Source: Cerioporus squamosus
Taxonomy: Eukaryota > Basidiomycota > Agaricomycetes > Polyporales > Polyporaceae
Length of the DNA stretch: 64,000 nt
NCBI GenBank assembly: GCA_022592435.1
Contig: JABYQS010000104.1
Coordinates: 62,001 to 126,000, forward strand
Direction of reading: 5' to 3'
A program made the translations under genes and the position numbers. Under the pieces are notes generated by a model. That model was not told the origin of the DNA and searched no databases. It saw nothing but the letters and a program-made list of their open reading frames with translations. Positions 52,238 through 62,506 of the stretch are shown here, piece after piece (the stretch's first letter is position 1; each line of letters begins with the position of its first letter).

Positions 52238-52807
52238 CTATATATCAGAGGAAGAATCCAGGGCGTATCGGGGTCTTAACCTTTGGGCGTAGTGGGCATG
52301 ACGGCCCTTTGGACCTGGAGTGTGGGCGCGATGGGCGCTGTACACCTGGGTCCAGTCAAGACACTGGAGTGTTCGCCATTGCTGGACAGTATGGGGTCCT
52401 CCCACGGTGATGAGAGGTTCCAGGTGCACGTCGCGGCGGCAGGGAACCATTTGGCGAATGTAGTTGAAGCAGTGTGATGCAAGGGAGCTGTTCCCCTCGT
52501 GGTGAGCGTAGGCCCGTCTGAGGATATCTAGGCACCGCAACTGATGGAACATAGAGAGCATGAAGGGTCCCTCGAAACCTTCTCCGCGGGTAGAGACCAG
52601 GCCTCCGTTCTCGGGAGCCAACGCGGCCCATCGCTCCTCAGCGGCGGTCGAATTTAGCTGGTGATGAATCGATGGCTCGAAGTGCTTGGCGACTTCGCGC
52701 AAAGGGCCGATATTCCATATCGGCGAGACTCCGGCATATGGTACGTCTGGGTACGCTCCGTGTGTGAGCATCAATATACTGATCAACATACACGAATTGT
52801 TACGCAC
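52238..52807 (-). CDS. UstYa-like (DUF3328) protein
   Basis: UstYa-family proteins are oxidase-like enzymes first described in fungal ribosomal-peptide natural product clusters. They carry two HxxHC motifs. Here the spacing and context fit (FMLSMFHQLRCLDILRRAY, then HCFNYIRQMVPCRRDVHLEP), but the first motif reads HQLRC instead of HQLHC. The second keeps HC with the later Cys. The preceding LAPENGGLVSTRGEGFEGP is typical of basidiomycete members. No membrane anchor was found upstream, so the N-terminus may be missing or on an unrecognised exon. The end after DWTQ is uncertain. Neighbours are P450 copy B and the But2-C-like gene, all on the minus strand. Confidence 0.6.
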   Translation of the reverse strand: MRNNSCMLISILMLTHGAYPDVPYAGVSPIWNIGPLREVAKHFEPSIHHQLNSTAAEERWAALAPENGGLVSTRGEGFEGPFMLSMFHQLRCLDILRRAYAHHEGNSSLASHCFNYIRQMVPCRRDVHLEPLITVGGPHTVQQWRTLQCLDWTQVYSAHRAHTPGPKGRHAHYAQRLRPRYALDSSSDI

Positions 52808-53167
52808 ATAACTTATCGTATCCCGACTTCGGAGAGAGCCAACGATGCCAGCCCTGTGCGCGCCATAGTAGATGGCCAGGGCGGCTCCGGGCTGTTATTA
52901 CAACGAAACGAGCCTGCACAGGCATGATAAGTGGGTCTTTCCTCACCGAGCGATAGCTCGTGAGGTGACACGGCCACGGGGCATGGTGGTGATCGGACCA
53001 TCATGCGGTCGGACGGGACGTCTGGAAGATCGCAACCAGGAGAGATCAACATTTTCCGTTCCAACAAGCTTGTAGCGGCTCAGAAGCGTAAACGTCAGAA
53101 GCACGACTACCAGACGACGGTCACCATTCATGCTGAGTCAAGTAGACACACTCTCCAACTCGGAATC
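52808..53167. other. Intergenic stretch
   Basis: 360 bp between the P450-B stop and the UstYa-like start. No further exon or element was recognised. Confidence 0.35.
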
Positions 53168-55699
53168 CTAGTCACTTCGGACCTTCAACTGGCAGTGAAG
53201 CATCCTGCCCTTCACCGTCGGAGTCATATGGCAGTGATACTCCATGTCCTTTGCCCTGTCAAACAGATTGTCAAGTACACCACCCCGAAACACAGTACGA
53301 CCGAAGACGTACGTCGTGTTGTACAGCTCGAGCTCGAACTTGCGGAAGATGTGTCCAAAGAGGAGGTACAGTTCGCACCAACCCAGGCTGCGATAATGTC
53401 AATTTATCGAATTTGCGCGCAGATCAACAAGTGCGGCGTACTTGATTCCCAGACATGCACGAGGTCCTTTCGCAAATGCGACCAGGTATTGTTCGAGGTT
53501 CCCCTTGTCAGCGCCCAGCCATCTCTCGGGGTCAAACTTGTGCGGTTCTGGGAAAATCGTCGGATTCAGATGGACAACCGTCGAGCCCATGGTGACGACA
53601 GCCTATGAATAAGAGATGCTTAGTGCGAAGACCAACGAGTACGCAGCAGCGTGAACGTACACCAGCGGGCACTGTGACCCCTGCGATGGATGCGTCGGTG
53701 GGACCTACCACACGACCGCTGGGAACCACAACCCCTTGCCCAATCCTGAGAGACTCCTTGATGACTGCGGTCTAGATAGTGGTGCGCACACAAGCAATCA
53801 GCTGGATAGTCAAGGGTAAACAGTGAGATTGCGCACCAAGTATGGCAGTTTCTCCAAAGTCTCGTAGTGCATCGTAGTCTCCTTGTCAGGCCAGGCTGCC
53901 TTCAGCTCGTTCGACAGCCTCTCGTAGACGGGGGGACTGCTCAGGATGTGGAAGGCGCCAAACGTCATGATCCCTGCGACCGACTCCCCGCCCGCTGCGA
54001 GGAGGTTGACTGCCTCTTCCCAGAGAGCCTTCTTGAACGGGATATTGGATTGGCCTTTCTCCGGGTGAGGCATCAAGAGGTGGTGGAAAATCGTGTCATG
54101 GTCCTCCTTGTCGAGGAGTTCCGGATGTGCGACGAGCTCATCGATCTTGCCCCTTAGACGGCCATACGAGTCCATCATGACGCCCTTCTGGGGTCTGAAC
54201 CATGCGGCTACGCAGGATTGAAACCCGAGAAGGCGGAATATCCAACTGAAGTGAACGACAACGAAGAAGAAGGGGAAGACCATCTCGGCTTCGACAATGA
54301 ACTTATGCGAGAAGTCAGGGGCGACGATGAAATCCTCGTCCGACGCGAAGCAATAGGCATAGATCACCTCCAGAGCGGTGGACCTGATCGCCCGGCGGAA
54401 ATTCACTGGTGTGCTTGCCTGCACATACTGACAGAGTTGCTTGGTTAAAGTGTCGACCTGTGCGATGTACGAGTGTTGTCAGCGAACACGAAGATTAAAA
54501 GCTGACAGGCGAAGAGACCTTGGATAGTATGACATGTTCCAGCTTAAGGATTGCGCGTCGAGAGAAGAGCGGACTGAGGATGTCCCGGCGCATCTTGCTC
54601 TCTCGCAGGTCAATGTGATGAAGTCTGAACCTGTGAAGGCAAGTCGCAACGACTAGCAGACGAGTGGACAACACGAGTCCTCAGTCAGTAGAGCAAAAGA
54701 CTGATAGCATAGACACAAGTACCTAGCAGACGAGTGGACAACACGAGCTACAAAGTACTTGTAAGTAAAGCATAAGTAAGCATAGGTAGGCGAGTACTTA
54801 CTCCTCAGTCAGTAGAGCAAAAGACTGAGGAGACGAAGCCCAAGAGTCCCTCCTTATATACTGTGTCTGGAGTAGCATGAGTAAGCGACAGAAAGGAGAG
54901 CATAATGCTGTCTGAGTCAGAACGAGTAGGGATGACTCAGACGATGATGAAGGATGACGAAGATACGACAAATACGAGGTCACAAGGGCATGTCTAGTAC
55001 AGCCCAGAGATATCTAGAAAGAACTAGAAAGGTCCGGAGCGTTGCAGAACGCACTGGAATGGACTGGAAACAAAGAGAAGCCAGGTAACCACATGGTTTC
55101 GTACAACGTACCCTAAAAGGAAAGGAAGAAGCATAGCCTAAGATCTAATCGTAAGAGGCTGTGCCCATAGCGCCTAATGCGCAACTAATGTCCATAGTCC
55201 ATAGTAAGTTCAACACAATGATGCAGAGCGAACACTCGTCCTGGTGTAAGGCCTGGTATACCCGTGGATCCTTGGTGAAGCGATGACCATTGACGTATAT
55301 ATTGTTGTACGCCTTCGGTTCGCTGAAGTGAAGCTGCCGTCACGCGTCAGCTCGATCTCTCCACTCCCTGCCGCCGCCGGAGGGGGCGACAAACCTGGTT
55401 AGCACCGACTCGGACAACGGACCCTAGAGTCAATTGTCAGAGCACGGAACTATGTAGGAAGTTGCAGCAGCCGTACTGTAATGCGCATGAAGGTAGTTCA
55501 GATGGTCGATGAACGCCCCGTCCTTGAAGACCTCGTAGTAGGTCATGTACCACCATGTAGCAGCCGCTAGCTTAGGGCCCGGAAAACGTGACAAAGGATG
55601 GAAGAAGAGCCGTCTCAACAATACGCTGACGGCAGCAACAGCACATAGCACTGTTGCAGCCCAGAGGACCTCAGGATGGGAGATTTTAGGGTAGTCCAT
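53168..55699 (-). pseudogene. Cytochrome P450, copy B, interrupted by a solo LTR
   Basis: Paralogue of copy A at 35-37 kb. The start MDYPKISHPEVLWAATVL at 55699 leads to HPLSRFPGPKLAAATWWYMT and EVFKDGAFIDHLNYLH. The exon with LHFSEPKAYNNIYVNGHRF runs into a 600-bp insertion (54616-55215) and resumes at DLRESKMRRDILSPLFSRR. Beyond it everything looks intact: VIYAYCFASDEDF, an I-helix AAGGESVAGI, FDPERWLGADKGNLEQYLVA, the heme loop FAKGPRACLG and CELYLLFGHIFRKFELEL. The gene ends with AKDMEYHCHMTPTVKGRM and a TAG at 53168. Removing the insert and one target duplication restores an open frame that aligns to copy A without gaps, so the insertion looks recent. Confidence 0.85.
54616..55215 (-). 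mobile_element. Solo LTR (600 bp) with 5-bp target duplication
   Basis: Flanked by CAATG at 54611-54615 and 55216-55220. In minus orientation it begins TGTTGAAC and ends CTTCATCA, with the TG...CA ends of LTRs and an imperfect terminal inverted repeat. A minus-strand TATATAAGG (54852-54860) fits the U3 promoter. Two internal direct repeats are present. One is CTAGCAGACGAGTGGACAAC plus ACGAG at 54653-54677 and 54723-54747. The other is TCCTCAGTCAGTAGAGCAAA plus AGACTGA at 54678-54704 and 54802-54828. No gag/pol sequence is present. Retrotransposon class (copia or gypsy) cannot be told. Confidence 0.8.
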
Positions 55700-56063
55700 G
55701 AGGAGAAGAAGCAGAGGGGAGGGGTGCCAGTGCAATAGTCACCTAAATGCCTTCGTCCATGTGCAGTCTTCGCGCCTGGGCCGAGCACGAGCGGCAAGTA
55801 CTGCCGCCAGCGCGCAGAGAAGCTGTCGGCGCCGCATGATTGTGGTCTGGCTGGGGAATTTTCTGCTGGAGAAGACTTCGTGCGCCCATCTCACCCTACC
55901 TCGGCGTTGAGCGCACATGGTGGTTTGCTCCGAAAGAGCGGGCGACTACCCTTTCAGGCTATGTAAGCGTCAGAAACGCGGTGCGGAAGCGTTTTTCCCG
56001 CAAGAAATGTGTACCCAAACAGGCTCTAAGTTACCAACTTGCCCTCCTCTCCTCGTCATCAGC
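55700..56063. promoter_or_regulatory. Divergent flank P450-B/deaminase pseudogene
   Basis: 364 bp between two divergent starts. No clear promoter motif. Confidence 0.35.
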
Positions 56064-57929
56064 ATGGCTCTCGTCGCTGATCCTGACCGCCTTGTGTTTT
56101 TATTGAGCGGTCTGCATGAAGCAGAAAATACGGCCGATCGTAGGCTTTCACTTCTGCATGACAACAGGACGGTACATCGCTCCCACCGCACGGCCCTGGT
56201 CCTCGACGCCCTCGCTCGCCTCCTCGTTCACAGGGTTGATGGGCCTCGGCAAGTGTTCGCGGTCGCAATCGTCCCCCCTTCGCTCAAAGAAACACTCGCG
56301 CGTCTCGTCATCTCTGAGAACTCGGAAGTCACCGAGGCCGTCAAGAACCACACTCGTAGCCTCCTCCAAGACCTCTATGCTGCTCGGCAGTTGGTGAACA
56401 ACTAATCCTCAGGTGGTGACTCCCTCGCGAGTCCTAAGCTTCATGTCCCGCCTTTCATCCGCCTTGACTCCGATGACCCCGTGCAATGCAAGTTGGCGGA
56501 CATCAAAACCGCCATCGTCCGCCACTCGTGGTCCAAGATGAACAAATGGTTCCACAAGGCCAGCCGGCACACTGCAGTCTTCAACGTTTCCAACGCCATC
56601 CTCGCACCGGGTGCCAAGGATTTGGACCTATTGACATCGTTGAAAGCAGAATACTACGGGTGGACACCGGAGGTCGACTTCCTAGCGGACTTCGAGGACT
56701 TGAGCATCGGCCTCAAGGAGTTAGACGAGCTACTACAAAAACCGGCCGAAGACTTCGAAGTCCAACGGGTGCGGGCTGCTCTGACGGTCGTGCACGTGCC
56801 ACGGCTTTACCATAACACTGAGGGACAGCATGCCTGAAGTGTTCGACATGTGCAGCTCGTATCATCGCGGCAAGTCTGCGTCACACTGGGTTGGTATGCG
56901 ACTGACTTGGACTCCTCATACATAGCCCTCTTCGCGCAGGGCAGTGTGGACTTTGACCACTGGATCGACAAGGTGCTTTCGACGCGCAAGGATTATCTAC
57001 AGCTCCAGCACATGATCACCTCCCCGACCTTGAATGATGTCCTCACAGAGAAAATCGCAGTCACGTCCGTGGTCCCAGGCCCGAGCCCTGCCAATGCCTT
57101 CGTCACTGTGGACAACCTAAAGAACACTTTATCTGCCGATCTGCCAGTGGACGTCAGCGACGAGGGTTTTGGCGAATTCCTGCGAAAGCGGTTCAAGAGC
57201 AAGAAGGACGAGAGAGGTATGTCGCAGATATTGACGCTTGGTAGCTGGATCATTTACGCTGTGGGTCGATTTTAGTGATGGTCCCTGGACGTATCCACTG
57301 CGAATGTGCAGTCCTCGTGGAACTCGACAGTATATAGCGCACGGGGGAAACCACCATCCCTTACATCGGAGTATCCAAGCCCCCGTGCTCACTGGTAGGG
57401 TGTATCACGGGTGTTCCCGCGGGGGTCCCGGACCGAACCCGCACCCGCACCCGCCAAAAAACCCGACCCGCGAACCCGCGGGTTTTGGCGGGTGCGGGTC
57501 AGTAGCGCCGGGTGTACGGGCTTTGCGGGTACGGGAATCCCGCGGGTTCTCTCACTTCTCTTCCTCATACACTGGCACCATGTTCCCTCTCTGCTTCACT
57601 CTCATCTCTTTCTTACATCTCTTTCTTTGCTTACATCTCTTTCTGGGCTACACCCTAGGCTTATCTAGCTGGACATCTTCAATCTCTGTGTCTCCTGAGG
57701 ACTCTCTGAAGCTTCAAGGCATATCTCAGTCAAACTACGACGGATTTGGACGATCTTGGGCTGCAAATAAGCGGGGGATCAAGGGGAAGAGGGTGAAAGG
57801 CGAGGAGGACGAGGCCATTCCAGTAACAGTAAGTGATTCATCTGCATACATCTCCCCACTACAGGCCTACAAGCGGCCACATCCTCCCGCCTTTGCGCAC
57901 CCAATACCCCGCCGTTCGGGCTGTGTAAT

Positions 57930-57970
57930 GGCTTGTTCGAAAGCGGCTGTAACCCGCTTTCGAACGAGCC
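57930..57970. repeat. 17-bp inverted repeat (hairpin 1 of the hAT-like element)
   Basis: GGCTTGTTCGAAAGCGG at 57930-57946 pairs with CCGCTTTCGAACGAGCC at 57954-57970 (16 of 17, loop 7). Confidence 0.85.
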
Positions 57971-58235
57971 ATTCACCGACGTAGTCGCTGCATGTGCGCA
58001 GGAGATACGACCGGTTTACTGCTGCATCCTGTGGCTGCACAGGAAACCGGTCATATCTCTGTGGTTTCATCCTCTATGTGCGTGCGTTCTCGAGTGCATA
58101 TCCCTCCCGTATGTCGTTAACGTTCGGTACTATTCGTTTCGAAGTGTACTGAATATTGCTTGACCTACAGCCTATACATCCTCCTTCCCCATGCCAACGT
58201 TCAGCCGTCCGTACCACCGCTAGTAGCGGTCGTCA

Positions 58236-58302
58236 CGCGACGCGTGTTATATCGCTGGAAAGCTACGAGTTGTAGCTTTCTAACGGTATAACACGCGTCG
58301 CG
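58236..58302. repeat. 31-bp inverted repeat (hairpin 2 of the hAT-like element)
   Basis: Arms 58236-58266 and 58272-58302 with loop GAGTT. Outer part CGCGACGCGTGTTATA pairs perfectly; three mismatches lie in the inner part next to GAAAGCTAC. Confidence 0.85.
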
Positions 58303-58705
58303 ATACGTCAACTGTGGAAGGTCCGGCAGCGGGTACAAACCCCCGCGCACGGGTCACGGGTTGGCCTGCCTGTGACCCGTACCCGTACCCGCGTGTGACA
58401 CCCGCGGAAACCCGCGCGGGTTTGTCACACCCGTGATACAGCCTAGTGCTCAGTCTGTTCCCTCTACTTTGTGGCCTACCGCCAGGTCACCGGACATGAT
58501 GTCAAGACGCGCGGCACTCATGATAAAATGTACCCGTGGCGATGCCCAACGCTCGAGGACAAGGACGTCGATGAGATGGTGCACACGGAGTTGTCAGTCA
58601 ACCTGCGGTCCCTTCTCGCGCGCGAAGTGGAGAAGTTCGCTATTCAGAGGCGAAACTCGACCTCTCAGAGAATGACCGCGTCAGATCACGTCGCGGATCC
58701 GCCTG

Positions 58706-59276
58706 TCTATAAAGAATGGGACGTGGGGGTTAGCCGAGCCCGTGGCACTCACATGCATGCCACGTTGGCCGCGTGGCTGCCATGTGCGCCGCCGAGCTTG
58801 CGAGGCCTCCCAGTCCCGACTGTCTTATGCCGAGTTCCGCTCGGCGTCCCATTGTCACTGCTGCGTATTAGCAGGATTACAGGTGCACAGTTGAGAAACA
58901 GAAAAGGAATTGAAATAGTAGCATTCAAAAATCACCGGCTCCTACTTATCCTTGAGTTCAATCCTGTACTACTCACCATCGCCCCAAATTCCGTGAGATG
59001 CTACCCGGTTGTTCGACTACTTGAGCAACCCAGATAGAGCTGAATGGGCACGGGCACGGGGATGGGCATGGGGCAGGCAATGGGCTGGACAACTTATGCA
59101 TTTATCTACTTGAATGCTAATATTCATACGGCTGCCCTCCACGGGCTGATACTTAAGTTTTGAATCGCCCATGAGCGCATTCTCCCTGAGCCAAAGGCGA
59201 AGCAACCCCTGCGGCTCATGGAGCGATGAGCCGAAGGCTCACCACGTCCGAGGCAAAGCCACGGGTGCGAAACTAG
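58706..59276. repeat. Tandem repeat unit 1
   Basis: Begins TCTATAAAGAATGGGACGTG and ends near GCCACGGGTGCGAAACTAG. It shares with unit 2 the blocks GGGGGTTAGCCG, GCGAAGCAACCCCTGCGGCT and GATGAGCCGAAGGCTCACCA. Sequence is non-coding. An intact gene boundary is not seen at its left edge, where the deaminase pseudogene runs in. Confidence 0.8.
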
Positions 59277-59928
59277 TCTATAAAGAATGGGACGTGGGGG
59301 TTAGCCGGGCCCGTGGCAAAAACGTGAGACTCACATGGATGCCATGTGGTGCTGCGTGGCTGCCATGTGCGCTGCCGAGCCTGCGAGGCGGTTGAAGTCC
59401 GTGCCGAGCTTGCGAGGCGCCCTGGGTGTTGGGCCGAGCCTGCGAGGCCTCCAAGGTCGACTGTCTTACGCCGAGTTCCACTTGGCGTCCCGCTGTGGCA
59501 GCTGCAAATTAGCAGGAATATGGTGCACAGGTCAGAGACGTAGGTGAGTTATAAAAATTAGTAGCAATTCAACTTCACGGGCTACTACTTGAGTTCAACC
59601 TGTACTACATACTTACCATTGCGCCGAATTCCATGAGACGCTACCCGGTTGTTCGACTACTTACTCACAGTAAGCAAGACACATAAACCTGAACGGGCAC
59701 GGGCACGGGCATGGGCCAAGGGATGGGCTGGACAACTTATGCATTTATTTACTATAAATACTAACATTTGTATGGCTGCTTTCCACGGGCTGATAAGGGC
59801 TGATACTGTTTTAAATCGCCCACGAGCGCATTCTCCCTGAGCCGAAGGCGAAGCAACCCCTGCGGCTCATGGAGCGATGAGCCGAAGGCTCACCATGTCC
59901 GAGGCAAAGCCACGGGTAGAAAACTAGT
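59277..59928. repeat. Tandem repeat unit 2
   Basis: Direct duplicate of unit 1, about 80 bp longer. Much of the extra length is three copies of a GCCGAGC(C/T)TGCGAGGC subrepeat (one in unit 1) near 59375-59450. Ends near GCCACGGGTAGAAAACTAGT. Confidence 0.8.
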
Positions 59929-60722
59929 TAGATCGGGTGCGCCGTTGATCATCCATCCGTGTCCTTGATTCGCATAGCTTAACGTCGCCCTTGCGTCTCA
60001 GGCCTCAAAGACCTTCTCCAGTCTCTCAGGCAAAGATGAGGACTGACGTTTTCTGTGTATGCAATAGGCTGTTGTTTGTTGTCTGTTGCCTGTTGCTCGT
60101 TAGTCTGAGGGTCACTGGAGTATAGCGATGCGGAGGCATGAAGGTCTCGTTTATGTGCATGATGTATGTAGAGTAACTGTTATATCTGCTTCCTGTTCTT
60201 CGAGAAGATATGTTCGCTCCTAACGGATCAGTGGCACGCCGTAGCGATTAAATCATCATCCAGCCCAAATCCAGCCCTGCACAACTTCCATGCGATCGAG
60301 AGTTGAGCTAGAAAACAATTTCCTACCTAGAAGACATGCTATGAGTACACTGACAGTGACAAGCCAGCGAAGAGTACTACCACCAGTGAGTCGAACGTGT
60401 CGCTCCATGCACAACCACGAAGTCAACGTAACAGAATAATATACCGACGTCGCTCGAGTATACATGCGCCCCAGTAGCTATCATCTCATGACAAAAGAGA
60501 GGTCCACACGCCAAACTAGAAAGCGCAAAGCAGCACGACAGATACACAGAAGAACATGACCGCAGTCACAGACCATATACAGGTCGCAAAGAACACGAGC
60601 CACAGTCCGATCCGGAGCATGATGCACGGCAGAGATGGATGCGAGGAGCAGGGGGAGAAAGGGGAGCCTGAGGAACATCGTCCCGCAAACACGTGAGTAA
60701 GGCTAGGCGTTGAACTTCAACC
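59929..60722. other. Intergenic stretch
   Basis: 794 bp, AT-richer, 3' flank of the PARP-type finger gene. No supported gene or repeat. Confidence 0.4.
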
Positions 60723-62506
60723 CTACTCGTCGTAATCGTCCTCGTCTTCCTCTTCCTCCACAGGCTCTGCGACCTTCTTTTTACCCCGGGACGACGCAGG
60801 CTTAGCCTTCGATGCAGGCTTGGCCTTCGATGCAGGCTTTGCTGACGACGCGGGCTTTGCACGCTTGGAGGGCGGCTTGGTCGAACTTGCGCCCTTCGAC
60901 GCAGGTGCACGCTATGACAAGCACCTCCGTTTAGCCCAACTTCTATATCATGGCACAGCACGACGCACCTTGCGCTTCTTTGAGCCCTCAGAGGACTCCG
61001 GCTCCTCGTCCTCTTCGTCGATCTCCTGGTCATCCACTTCCGCGAGCTCGTCCCCGAAGTCCTCCCCGGACTCGGACTCGTCCTTCTTTTTCTTCGCGGC
61101 AGCCTTCTTGGGGGCAGCTTTCTTCGCCGCCTTCTTCGGCTTCTCGTCCACGTCCATCTCATCGTCGTCGTCATCCTTCTACATGAGCGTAGTGGTCAGA
61201 CAACCCTGAGCCTTTAGGCCTCAAACACAAGCAGTGGATCGTACCTTAGCTTTTGCACGCCCCCGCTTGGGCTTCTCGCCATCCTCATCCTTCTTCTTTC
61301 GTGGGGTAACGGCCTTCTTCTTGCCGGTCTCAACAGCCTCTCCGGGACCCTTGTCATCTTCCGGGATCTTACCCTCTTCCCATGCGCGCTGGACCTTCTC
61401 CTTCTCGCCCTCCTTGAGGTCGTCGAAACCTTCGATCTTGGAGGGCTCGTCGTACGATGCCTTCAGCTTCTCGACGAGCTTGTCATCAGCGCAGCCCCAA
61501 TGCCGCCATTGGCTGCAGATGATGTTAGTCTGGAATGTGTAGGTAAGAAAAAAGGGGGATATACATACAAGCTCTTGTTGCCACGGAAGTCAACCTCGTT
61601 ACCAAGGCGGAAGAAGTCTTTGCCAATGGACTCTGCGTACGAACATACAATCAGCTTCTTGTACAGGTATGCATCGCAGGAAATCACATACCGTTGCAGA
61701 CTGCCACAAGTCGTCCAAGCACACAGAACATGAGCACGACCATATCCATCGTGTAGAGTGTCATGCGCCACGCACCTTTGCACTTCGACCGGCCGGATGA
61801 TGCGTACTCAAGTTTGAAGACACCTGGGCCGGTGTCCTCTTCCTTCTTCTTGCCGCCCCGCTTCTTGGGCTTTTCCTCGTCATCATCGCCCTCCTCGCCG
61901 TCGCCCTTCTTGGCAGTCTCGGGGACGTCTTCAGGCGCGACGTGACCCTCTTCCCAGGCTTTCTTGATACGCTCCTGGTCTTCGTCGTTGAGGTCGTCAA
62001 AGCCATCGAGTTCGTCGGCGTCGTTAAACGACTTCTTGGCATTGGTCAGGATGCGAGCGGTGACGCATCCCCAATGGCGCCATTGGCTGCATGATCAAGG
62101 GCATGGTTAGCCTAGTAGACCTCAGTGGCCCCGCGCTCTACTCAGTAGCATACAGTCGCATGTTACAGAGGAGCGACGCGCTATTGCGATGGAACAAAAG
62201 AACCACTCACAAGTTCGTGGCTCCCTTAAAATCCACCAACGAGCCAAACCTCAACTCGCCCTTTTCGATCTTGGTGCCCTTGCAACTGAAGGAACGTGAG
62301 TAACTATGAACCACCAGATCTATCAGGTTAATACGCACGGCTTAGGACCTACGACGCGACGACGACGCGTGAAACGCGGTGAGAACGGGGCTGTATGACG
62401 CGGGGCGCAACGGGAGTGATATTGGCTCACCTGTGCACTTGGAGCGCGCGCTCTTGGCGTATTCGAGGCGGTAGCCAGACTTCTTGCCGCCTTCTTCGTC
62501 GGACAT
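60723..62506 (-). CDS. Tandem PARP-type zinc finger protein
   Basis: PARP-type fingers recognise DNA breaks. This protein has two of them but no visible PARP catalytic domain. The start MSDEEGGKKSGYRLEYAKSA at 62506 leads into finger 1: SKCTGPKPCKGTKIEKGELR, ending FQWRHWGC. Finger 2 reads EYASSGRSKCKVCNESIGKD, then FRLGNEVDF and again FQWRHWGC. In each finger the second-Cys region is built across a tiny exon: 10 nt at 62339-62348 (finger 1) and 9 nt at 61692-61700 (finger 2, encoding the Cys itself). After each finger comes a helical DDL-rich motif (FDDLNDEDQERIKKAWEEG). The C-terminus is Lys/Ala-rich like histone H1 (KKAAPKKAAAKKKK) and ends DDYDE at 60723. Nuclear DNA-damage sensing is inferred from the family. 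Confidence 0.85.

Larger units (their letters stand above)
57392..58445. mobile_element. Non-autonomous hAT-like DNA transposon (1.05 kb)
   Basis: Terminal inverted repeats TAGGGTGTATCACGGGTGT (from 57396) and, reverse-complemented, TAGGCTGTATCACGGGTGT (ending 58445). Flanks share GTGCTCA (57385-57391 and 58446-58452), a 7-bp match; hAT elements make 8-bp duplications. Four extra bases (CTGG) separate the left duplication from the repeat. Next to both ends lie runs of ACCCGC/GGGTACGGGT, which are common in fungal hAT ends. No transposase is encoded. Two strong internal hairpins are present. Confidence 0.65.
56064..58705 (+). pseudogene. OTT_1508-like deaminase, broken by stops and a hAT-like element
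   Basis: The OTT_1508-like deaminases are a fungal-expanded, zinc-dependent deaminase-fold family of unknown substrate. Reading from the ATG at 56064 (MALVADPDRLVFLLSGLHEA), one frame continues for over 1.1 kb with coding-like sequence. It is interrupted by in-frame TAA (56403-56405) and TGA (56835-56837). After a GTATGT intron comes the H-x-E site, VPGRIHCECAVLVELD, then another in-frame TAG. The second zinc site begins GETTIPYIGVSKPPCS and is cut by the 1.05-kb element. After the element it resumes VCSLYFVAYRQ, then TRGTHDKMYPWRCPTLED, a family hallmark. The 3' end merges into the repeat at 58706. Family recognised from motifs only. Confidence 0.6.

Noticed and set aside
57238..57984. 248-residue open frame across 57.2-58.0 kb
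   Set aside because: Crosses from the deaminase pseudogene into the hAT-like element ends and reads repeats as protein.
58471..59037. 188-residue frame continuing the deaminase end
   Set aside because: Its second half lies in the tandem repeat unit and has no family support; only the first part is real deaminase sequence.
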